Origin: an uncultured Synergistales bacterium
GTDB lineage: Bacteria > Synergistota > Synergistia > Synergistales > Aminobacteriaceae
Length of the DNA: 7,465 nucleotides
Direction of reading: 5' to 3'
Assembly (NCBI GenBank): GCA_937957815.1
Contig: CALFXN010000022.1
Location: forward strand, 1-7,465
Positions 1 to 5,512 of the stretch are shown piece by piece (within the stretch, counting starts at the first letter, position 1; every line of letters starts with the position of its first letter). Under the pieces are notes generated by a model that was not told the DNA's origin, did no database searches, and worked only from the letters and a program-made list of their open reading frames with translations. The translations under genes and the position numbers were made by a program.

Positions 1-45
1 CCACCGAGATCTACACTCTTTCCCTACACGACGCTCTTCCGATCT
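1..45 (+). other. Illumina P5/TruSeq adapter remnant (not genomic)
   Basis: These bases match, as I recall it, the last 45 of 58 bases of the Illumina universal P5 adapter/primer, including the Read 1 primer site and the ending GCTCTTCCGATCT. The glyS reading frame becomes sensible straight after it: bases 46-47 (AC) would complete an Asp or Asn codon, and the next residues, AAFFWKEDLK, fit the conserved part of GlyS. The junction is therefore at 45/46. This is untrimmed library sequence at a contig end and should be removed; nothing biological should be read from it. Confidence 0.97.
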
Positions 46-47
46 AC

Positions 48-1142
48 GCGGCCTTCTTCTGGAAGGAGGATCTGAAACGCTCGCTTTCCGGAAGGGTCGA
101 AGAATTGAAAAACGTCATTTACCATGAAAAACTCGGATCCGTTTACGAAAAGGTGAAAAAGACGCAGCAGCTTGCGTTGTGGATCACGTCGACTCTGGGA
201 CACGGTGAACTGCTTCCGTCCGTCGAAAGGGCGGCGTTCCTTTCAAAAGCCGATCTCGTGTCCGAAATGGTCTACGAATTTCCGGAACTCCAGGGAGTCA
301 TGGGGCGTGAATACGCTTTGCGCGACAGGGAACCCGACGTGATCGCCAGGGCGCTGTACGAGCAGTACCTGCCGAAATTCGCGGGAGACGCGCTCCCGAA
401 GGAGTTGGCGGGGGCGATTCTCGGAATGGCGGAACGGATCTACATTATCGTTGCCTGCCACGGAATAGGGCTCGCTCCGACCGGATCGCAGGATCCCTAT
501 GCGTTGCGGCGGGCGGCACGATGCATCAACGAAATCCTTTTCGGACTGAACCTCGACTTCGACGTGCATTCGTGCGTCTGCGAGGCAGCGCGCATCTGCG
601 GAACCAGTGACGATATCCGCGATGCCGTCCTGTCATTCCTGCAGCAGCGCCTCCTTATCCAGCTGAAGGAGCGCGGGGCGTCCCACGAAATCGCGTCCCT
701 CGCGGTATCGGTGGCGGGCAATCGTCCGTTCCAGGCGCTACGCTTCCTGAACGCGCTTTCCGAAGTACAGGCGCAGCCGTGGTTCTCCTCCCTCGTCACG
801 TCTGCGGTACGAGTCCGGAACATTCTCGCAAAAGAGGGATCCGGCGTCACTTCGGGAGCGGATGTCTCGGCGGATCTCCTCCGGAAGGATGCCGAGAAGG
901 CACTCAATCAGGAAATCGAAGCTCTGGAACCGAGGCTGGGAAAAGCGCTCGAAGCGTCTGACTGGACCGGACTCACCGGTCTGCTTGCGGAACTGTCACC
1001 GGCGATCGCGCGGTTTTTCGAGGATGTCCTTGTGATGGACAAGGAAGAGGAGGTCCGGAAAAACAGACTCCTCCTCCTTGACAGATGCCACCGCCTCTTT
1101 ATCAAAGTGGGCGACATCGGGGTGCTGAAGGGGGAAAAATGA
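48..1142 (+). CDS. glyS: Glycyl-tRNA synthetase beta subunit, 5'-truncated
   Basis: This is the C-terminal ~364 residues of the beta subunit of the alpha2/beta2 bacterial glycyl-tRNA synthetase, which charges tRNA-Gly in the cytoplasm (glycine + ATP + tRNA -> Gly-tRNA + AMP + PPi). The full family length is about 690 residues, so nearly half is missing, cut by the adapter junction. The frame is open back to base 48, so the TTG at 105 is an internal codon and not a start. Family signatures are HEKLGSVYEKV (from about base 126), KADLVSEMV-FPELQGVMG (about 249-308), PTGSQDPYALRRAA (477-518), and a C-terminal DALR-like anticodon-binding segment ending FEDVLVM...RLLLLDRCHRLF (about 1018-1101). The catalytic alpha subunit, GlyQ, should lie upstream on unseen sequence. 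The stop TGA overlaps the ATG of the next gene (ATGA), indicating translational coupling to the first DUF299 gene. No frameshift is seen. Confidence 0.95.
   Translation, partial: AAFFWKEDLKRSLSGRVEELKNVIYHEKLGSVYEKVKKTQQLALWITSTLGHGELLPSVERAAFLSKADLVSEMVYEFPELQGVMGREYALRDREPDVIARALYEQYLPKFAGDALPKELAGAILGMAERIYIIVACHGIGLAPTGSQDPYALRRAARCINEILFGLNLDFDVHSCVCEAARICGTSDDIRDAVLSFLQQRLLIQLKERGASHEIASLAVSVAGNRPFQALRFLNALSEVQAQPWFSSLVTSAVRVRNILAKEGSGVTSGADVSADLLRKDAEKALNQEIEALEPRLGKALEASDWTGLTGLLAELSPAIARFFEDVLVMDKEEEVRKNRLLLLDRCHRLFIKVGDIGVLKGEK
1040..1080 (+). other. Long imperfect hairpin in the 3' end of glyS
   Basis: Arms 1040-1055 (CAAGGAAGAGGAGGTC) and 1066-1080 (GACTCCTCCTCCTTG) can pair over 15 base pairs with one A-C mismatch and one bulged G, around a 10-base loop at 1056-1065. 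It is inside the coding frame, where it encodes a Glu-rich stretch followed by a Leu run, so it may simply reflect repeated GAG/CTC codons. No U-tract follows, so it is not a classical terminator. It lies 58 bases before the first DUF299 start codon. A role as an RNA-processing or ribosome-pausing element is only a possibility. Confidence 0.45.
1128..1134 (+). promoter_or_regulatory. Ribosome binding site for DUF299 copy A
   Basis: AAGGGGG lies 4 bases before the ATG at 1139. It resembles AAGGAGG with one change and is somewhat close to the start. It supports the start at 1139 over an in-frame ATG at 1085, which has no such site and would add 18 residues unlike the family N-terminus. Because the ATG overlaps the glyS stop codon, re-initiation by ribosomes finishing glyS is likely to add to translation. 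Confidence 0.65.
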
Positions 1143-1942
1143 ACGCCGTCGACCTGATAATCGTTTCCGACTCTACGGGAGAGACTGCCGAGCATGTCGC
1201 GCATGCGGCGATGAGTCAGTTTGACGCGGCATTCGCGAACGTCTCGCGGTTTCGGTATATCGATTCCGACGAGAAACTGTCTGACGTGTTCGAAAAGGTT
1301 GCGGGAAAGAAAGTTCTCATCGTCGGAACGCTGGTCGCGAAAGAGCTTCGTCGCAAGATGGCGGAAGAGGCCGAAGTCCGGGGAATACCCTGCATCGATC
1401 TTATGGGGCAGCTTCTCGATACGCTCGAAGAGCGCGCGGGATACGCGCCCTCGGAGACTCCCGGACTTCTGCGGCGTCTGGACGAAGAGTATTTCCGGAG
1501 GATCAAGGCTGTCGAATTCGCAATCAAGTGTGACGACGGAAAAAGCCCGGAGTCGATTCCTCTGGCCGATCTGGTCGTTCTCGGAGTGTCCCGCGCCGGG
1601 AAAACGCCGCTCTCGATGTATATTGCGAACAAGGGCTACAAGGTCGCGAACATTCCCCTGATTCCCGAAGTCGATTTGCCGGAGATCGTGCGGACGATCC
1701 CGGCCGGCAGACTCGTGGGACTCATCATCCGGGACGATGCGCTGATCAGGATCCGCCAGGAACGCCTCAGGATGATAGGGCTGAATCCGGAAGCTTCGAC
1801 ATACGCCAGCACCGAACGCGTCCTTCGTGAGCTCGATCACGCGAAGCGAGTGCTGAAGGAGCTTCATTGCCGGGTATACGACGTTACGGGTAAAGCGGTC
1901 GAAGAGACCGCGCAGGAGATCCTCGATGTACTGCGCGGATGA
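1139..1942 (+). CDS. ppsR: Dikinase regulatory kinase/pyrophosphorylase (DUF299), copy A
   Basis: Predicted 267-residue bifunctional regulator of the PDRP/PSRP family. Known members phosphorylate, using ADP, a threonine near the catalytic histidine of pyruvate phosphate dikinase or PEP synthase and so inactivate it; they reverse this with phosphate, releasing PPi. Visible signatures: N-terminal SDSTGETAE (residues 10-18), GIPCIDL, LDEEYFRRIKAVEF (from L114), the P-loop GVSRAGKT (149-156, K155, T156) followed by PLSMYIANKG, and C-terminal EETAQEIL. Length fits the family (~270). Start: ATG 1139 begins nine residues before the first motif and overlaps the glyS stop as ATGA. The P-loop is canonical, unlike copy B, so this copy looks fully competent. 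The SDSTGETAE motif resembles PPDK regulators more than E. coli PpsR (SDGTAITAE), but sequence alone does not tell whether PPDK or PpsA is its target. The symbol ppsR is used for the family, not as a proven specificity. Confidence 0.95.
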   Translation: MNAVDLIIVSDSTGETAEHVAHAAMSQFDAAFANVSRFRYIDSDEKLSDVFEKVAGKKVLIVGTLVAKELRRKMAEEAEVRGIPCIDLMGQLLDTLEERAGYAPSETPGLLRRLDEEYFRRIKAVEFAIKCDDGKSPESIPLADLVVLGVSRAGKTPLSMYIANKGYKVANIPLIPEVDLPEIVRTIPAGRLVGLIIRDDALIRIRQERLRMIGLNPEASTYASTERVLRELDHAKRVLKELHCRVYDVTGKAVEETAQEILDVLRG

Positions 1943-1945
1943 TGT

Positions 1946-1960
1946 TCCCGTTCCGGGAGG
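1946..1960 (+). promoter_or_regulatory. Ribosome binding site of copy B inside a small hairpin
   Basis: GGGAGG at 1955-1960 is a good Shine-Dalgarno sequence, 7 bases before the GTG at 1968. TCCCG (1946-1950) and CGGGA (1954-1958) can form a 5-bp stem with a 3-base TTC loop that hides most of it. The stem begins 3 bases after the copy A stop codon (1940-1942), so a ribosome ending copy A would cover and open it. This predicts that copy B is translated mainly when copy A is. The stem is short, and no measurement supports it yet. Confidence 0.5.
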
Positions 1961-1967
1961 CGACGGC

Positions 1968-2786
1968 GTGAATCGGCTCCATGTTTCGGTACCCGTTTTT
2001 GTCGTATCGGATTTCACGGGAGAAACGGCGGAAAGCGTCGCGAAGGCGGCGTCGCGGCAATTCAACGCCGATTCGGTGGTGATCCGGCGTTTTCGGTATG
2101 TTACGAGTCTCGACGAGGCGGACATCGTGGTCTCGAAGGCCGTGGAAGAAAAAGCCCTGCTCGTGTGTACGTTCGTCAACGAAAAAATCCGGCTCAGAGT
2201 CGTAAATGAAGCGCAGCGTCAGGGAATCCCCTGCATCGACCTGTTCGGTCCGCTGCTCGGTGCGCTTTCGGATCTTTTGGAAAAGAAACCGCGCGAGGAG
2301 CCGGGATTGTCGCATACGCTCGACGAAGAATATTTCAGGAGGGTGAAAGCCGTCGAGTTTACGATCAACTGCGACGACGGCAGCAATCCTCAACTCCTTC
2401 ACAAGGCCGGACTGATCCTGATCGGAGTATCGAGAACGTGCAAGACGCCGCTCTCGATGTACCTCGCGCACAAGGGAATCATGACCGCCAACATCCCCCT
2501 CGTACCGGAGCTCGAAGTCCCTGAAGAACTTTACGAAGCAGATCCGAAAAAGATTGTCGGCCTCGTCATCTCTCCGGAAAAGCTCGTCGAACTGCGAACG
2601 AAGCGACTGATGATGCTCGGACTTTCTCCGAAGGATTCGGCGTACACCGAAAAGCAACGCGTCCGCAAGGAACTCGATTACGCGAGGAATCTCATGGAGC
2701 GCCTTCACGTAAGGATAGTCGATGTCACCATGAGGGCAATCGAAGAGACGGCACAGGAAATCCTCAGCATCGTCCAGGAAGGGTAA
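1968..2786 (+). CDS. ppsR: Dikinase regulatory kinase/pyrophosphorylase (DUF299), copy B
   Basis: Second member of the same family, 272 residues, clearly paralogous to copy A (about half the positions look identical by eye) but well diverged, so not a recent duplication. Motifs: SDFTGETAE (residues 14-22), GIPCIDL, LDEEYFRRVKAVEF (from L118), P-loop GVSRTCKT (153-160) then PLSMYLAHKG, ANIPLVPE, and C-terminal EETAQEIL. The P-loop residue before the lysine is Cys158 (TGC at 2439-2441), where Gly or Ser is usual; Lys159 and Thr160 are kept. Start: GTG 1968 has GGGAGG at 7 bases and gives a family-like N-terminus. An in-frame ATG at 1926 with AGGAG upstream is possible; it would overlap copy A by 17 bases and add a Pro/Gly-rich 14-residue lead. 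It sits immediately before ppdK, which makes PPDK its simplest target, but PpsA is equally possible. Confidence 0.94.
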   Translation: MNRLHVSVPVFVVSDFTGETAESVAKAASRQFNADSVVIRRFRYVTSLDEADIVVSKAVEEKALLVCTFVNEKIRLRVVNEAQRQGIPCIDLFGPLLGALSDLLEKKPREEPGLSHTLDEEYFRRVKAVEFTINCDDGSNPQLLHKAGLILIGVSRTCKTPLSMYLAHKGIMTANIPLVPELEVPEELYEADPKKIVGLVISPEKLVELRTKRLMMLGLSPKDSAYTEKQRVRKELDYARNLMERLHVRIVDVTMRAIEETAQEILSIVQEG

Positions 2787-2818
2787 CGAGCCAAACGAAG
2801 CGGCGATATAACACTCTC

Positions 2819-2825
2819 GGAGGTG
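2819..2825 (+). promoter_or_regulatory. Ribosome binding site for ppdK
   Basis: GGAGGTG lies 8 bases before GTG 2834 (11 before the second GTG at 2837). It is a strong match to the anti-Shine-Dalgarno sequence and selects the non-ATG start. The rest of the 47-base gap (2787-2833) shows no terminator hairpin and no convincing promoter. Confidence 0.8.
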
Positions 2826-2833
2826 AATTCATC

Positions 2834-5482
2834 GTGGTGGAAAAGACCTATGTGTACCGTTTTCAGGAAGGGAGCCGGGAGATGGTCTCTCTTCTCGGCG
2901 GCAAGGGCGCGAATCTCGCCCAGATGGCACGAAACGGCCTCCCAGTTCCGTCGGGCTTTATCATCACTACGGAGGCATGCTCCGCATATAATTCCGACCG
3001 GACCTTTCTCGATTCCATTTGGCAGGACATCGAACGGCACGTGCGCCTCCTCGAAGAAGAAACGGGGAAGAAGTTCGGCGCCGGACCGGAACCGCTTCTC
3101 GTCTCCGTTCGCTCCGGGGCTCCGATCTCCATGCCCGGAATGATGGACACGATCCTGAACCTCGGCCTGAATGCCGAAACAGTGGAATTCCTGGCGGCGA
3201 CATCGGGAAACCGCCGTTTTGCGCTCGACAGTTACCGTCGTTTCATCCAGATGTACGGCAACGTGGTCGACGGGATCCCTTCGGAGCGCTTCGAGGCGAT
3301 TCTGGAACGAACGAAAAACACTCTCGGTGTCAGGTTCGACTTCGAGATTCCGGCCGAGGCGCTCGAATCGCTTATCGCGTCGTATATGACGCTCTATCGG
3401 GACGAGACGGGGCACACGCTTCCTACGGATCCCTGGAAACAGCTCCGTCTTTCGATCGAAGCCGTTTTCGGAAGCTGGGACAATCAGCGCGCGAAGACGT
3501 ACCGGAAGCTTCACGGCATTTCGGATACGCTCGGTACCGCCGTCAATATCGTCTCGATGGTCTACGGCAATCTCGGTGAGGATTGCGGAACCGGCGTCTG
3601 TTTCACGCGAAGTCCGTCGAACGGCGAAAACAAGATCTATGGTGTGTTTCTCGTAAACGCGCAGGGAGAGGATGTCGTCGCGGGGATTCGGACGCCGCTC
3701 CCGATCGACGAGCTTCGTTTCGTCATGCCGGATATGTATGCCGAACTCTCGAACGTCTGCGAACAGCTCGAGCGGTTTTACGGAGACATGCAGGACATAG
3801 AGTTCACGATCGAACGGAAAAAGCTCTTCATTCTGCAGACGAGGAGCGGGAAACGATCCGCACAGGCCGCCGTACAGATTGCGGTCGATCTGTTCGATTC
3901 CGGAATGATCGACAGGACGACCGCTGTTTCACGCGTCTCACCGGAACAGGTTGAAAACCTTCTTCACAAACAGGTCGATCCGCGGACGACCGCCGAAGTC
4001 ATCGCCCGAGGGCTCCCCGCCTCTCCCGGCGCCGGCGTCGGGGTTGTAGCGTTCGATCCGGACGATGCGGTCGCAATGCAGAAAGAAGGAAAGAAGGTCA
4101 TTCTCGTCCGCCCGGAAACGAATCCGGACGACATTCACGGTCTCTTCGCGGCTGAGGGCGTGGTGACGAGCCGCGGCGGAATGACGAGCCACGCGGCAGT
4201 CGTTGCCCGGGGGCTCGGGAAGCCGTGCGTCAGCGGATGCGAAGACATTACCATAGACATTGAACAGAAGATTCTTTTTGCGCAGGAAATGATGATCCAC
4301 GAGGGTGACACGATCACGGTGGACGGGACATCCGGAAAGGTCCTCAAAGGGGCAGTTCCGCTCGTTGAACCGTCATTCTCGGAAGGATTCGAGCGGATCC
4401 TCGGGTGGGCCGACGAGATTTCCAGACTCCAGGTCTGGGCGAACGCCGATACTCCCGAAGACGCAAGGAGGGCGCGCGGATTCGGCGCCAGAGGAATCGG
4501 GCTTTGCAGAACGGAGCACATGTTCATGGCCGAGGAGCGGCTCCCGATCATGCACCGGATGATTGTGGCGGATTCCGAACGGGAACGCAAGGCGGCGCTC
4601 GATACGCTTCACGGAATGCAAATGGCGGATTTTGAAGGAATCTTCCGTAATATGAAGGGGCTTCCGGTGATTATCAGACTGCTCGATCCGCCGCTTCACG
4701 AGTTCCTTCCCAAGGAGGAGGAGCTTAAAGAGCAGCTGCTGGAGTTGGAAAAGAATGGAAAAGGCATTACAATAGAAGCGGACGCTCTCCGGAAGATGCT
4801 CATCAAGCTGGATTCCCTGAAAGAGGCAAACCCGATGATGGGTTTCCGCGGATGCAGGCTCGGGATCGTTTTCCCTGAAATCTATTTCATGCAGGTTCGC
4901 GCCATATACGATGCGCTGATGCTCGTTCACAAGGATGGATGCGATTCGCGCCCGGAAATCATGATCCCGCTTGTCGGTTCCATCGAGGAAATGGCGTCCT
5001 TGCGTCGTGACATCGAGGCGATCGCGGTCGATTACGAAGAACGATTCGGGCACAAGATCCACTGTCCGATCGGGACGATGATCGAAGTTCCCAGAGCTGC
5101 GTTCATTGCGGACAGCCTTGCGGAAAAGGCCGATTTCTTCAGCTTCGGAACGAACGACATGACGCAGATGGTGTTCGGATTCTCGCGGGACGACGCGGAA
5201 AGCAAATTTCTCGGCGTCTACGTCGAGCGGGGAATCCTGCCCGTAAATCCGTTCCACGAACTGGACCGCGAGGGAGTGGGCGCGATTATGAGAATCGCGG
5301 TCGACAAGGGGCGCTCAAAGAATCCGGCCCTTTCCATCGGAATCTGCGGCGAACACGGAGGAAATCCGAAGAGCATCGCGTTCTGTCATTCGATCGGCCT
5401 CGACTATGTGAGTTGTTCCCCCTTCAGAGTTCCTGTCGCCCGGCTTGCGGCCGCTCATGCCGCGCTCGGACGGATAAAATGA
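2834..5482 (+). CDS. ppdK: Pyruvate, phosphate dikinase
   Basis: Complete 882-residue cytoplasmic PPDK (usual 870-900), interconverting pyruvate + ATP + Pi and PEP + AMP + PPi. N-terminal ATP-grasp region (about 1-340): GGKGANLAQM (22-31), SVRSGAPISMPGMMDT with R93, INAQGED-like VNAQGEDVVAGIRTP, QDIEF with E323, and LQTR with Q335 and R337. Central phosphohistidine domain (about 385-510): GGMTSHAAVV with catalytic H453 and regulatory T451. C-terminal TIM-barrel pyruvate/PEP domain (about 520-882): R559 in CRTEHMF, R615 in RLLDPPLHEF, E751 in IEVPR, N774-D775 in GTNDMTQ, and the acid/base C838 in CGEHGG. All key residues known from the Clostridium symbiosum enzyme appear present, so it should be active and able to be switched by the DUF299 proteins just upstream. 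It starts at GTG 2834 with GGAGGTG at 8 bases. In fermenting bacteria PPDK may run either way, towards ATP or towards gluconeogenesis; the direction is not visible here. Confidence 0.98.
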   Translation: MVEKTYVYRFQEGSREMVSLLGGKGANLAQMARNGLPVPSGFIITTEACSAYNSDRTFLDSIWQDIERHVRLLEEETGKKFGAGPEPLLVSVRSGAPISMPGMMDTILNLGLNAETVEFLAATSGNRRFALDSYRRFIQMYGNVVDGIPSERFEAILERTKNTLGVRFDFEIPAEALESLIASYMTLYRDETGHTLPTDPWKQLRLSIEAVFGSWDNQRAKTYRKLHGISDTLGTAVNIVSMVYGNLGEDCGTGVCFTRSPSNGENKIYGVFLVNAQGEDVVAGIRTPLPIDELRFVMPDMYAELSNVCEQLERFYGDMQDIEFTIERKKLFILQTRSGKRSAQAAVQIAVDLFDSGMIDRTTAVSRVSPEQVENLLHKQVDPRTTAEVIARGLPASPGAGVGVVAFDPDDAVAMQKEGKKVILVRPETNPDDIHGLFAAEGVVTSRGGMTSHAAVVARGLGKPCVSGCEDITIDIEQKILFAQEMMIHEGDTITVDGTSGKVLKGAVPLVEPSFSEGFERILGWADEISRLQVWANADTPEDARRARGFGARGIGLCRTEHMFMAEERLPIMHRMIVADSERERKAALDTLHGMQMADFEGIFRNMKGLPVIIRLLDPPLHEFLPKEEELKEQLLELEKNGKGITIEADALRKMLIKLDSLKEANPMMGFRGCRLGIVFPEIYFMQVRAIYDALMLVHKDGCDSRPEIMIPLVGSIEEMASLRRDIEAIAVDYEERFGHKIHCPIGTMIEVPRAAFIADSLAEKADFFSFGTNDMTQMVFGFSRDDAESKFLGVYVERGILPVNPFHELDREGVGAIMRIAVDKGRSKNPALSIGICGEHGGNPKSIAFCHSIGLDYVSCSPFRVPVARLAAAHAALGRIK

Positions 5483-5495
5483 CCGAATCTGAGAT

Positions 5496-5501
5496 AGGAG
5501 G
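5496..5501 (+). promoter_or_regulatory. Ribosome binding site for ppsA
   Basis: A perfect AGGAGG lies 11 bases before ATG 5513, slightly further than ideal. A second weak site, AGAAGGT (5503-5509), is only 3 bases away. No other in-frame start fits better, and the protein N-terminus matches the family. The 30-base gap after ppdK (5483-5512) leaves no room for a terminator and promoter. Confidence 0.7.
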
Positions 5502-5512
5502 CAGAAGGTATT

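Noticed and set aside
105..107. TTG as a start codon for a short glyS-like gene
   Set aside because: The frame is open and clearly GlyS-like upstream to base 48, where the adapter joins. The gene is truncated, not short.
1085..1138. ATG 1085 as the start of DUF299 copy A
   Set aside because: It would add 18 residues (MPPPLYQSGRHRGAEGGK) with no resemblance to the family and no ribosome site, while ATG 1139 has both a site and the ATGA overlap.
1926..1967. ATG 1926 as the start of DUF299 copy B
   Set aside because: It has an AGGAG at a good distance, but that sequence encodes the conserved QEI of copy A, and the added residues are Pro/Gly-rich and unlike the family. It is kept as an alternative, not the chosen start.
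908..2179. 423-codon open frame on the minus strand
   Set aside because: It lies fully opposite glyS and the DUF299 genes, has an Arg/Ser-rich composition without any family motif, and is explained by the codon bias of the plus-strand genes. The same holds for minus-strand frames at 1884-2708, 2705-3514, 4373-5257, 5315-6046 and 6587-7099.
2787..2833. Possible promoter (TATAAC near 2807) between copy B and ppdK
   Set aside because: There is no matching -35 element at a proper distance. The single -10-like string is expected by chance.
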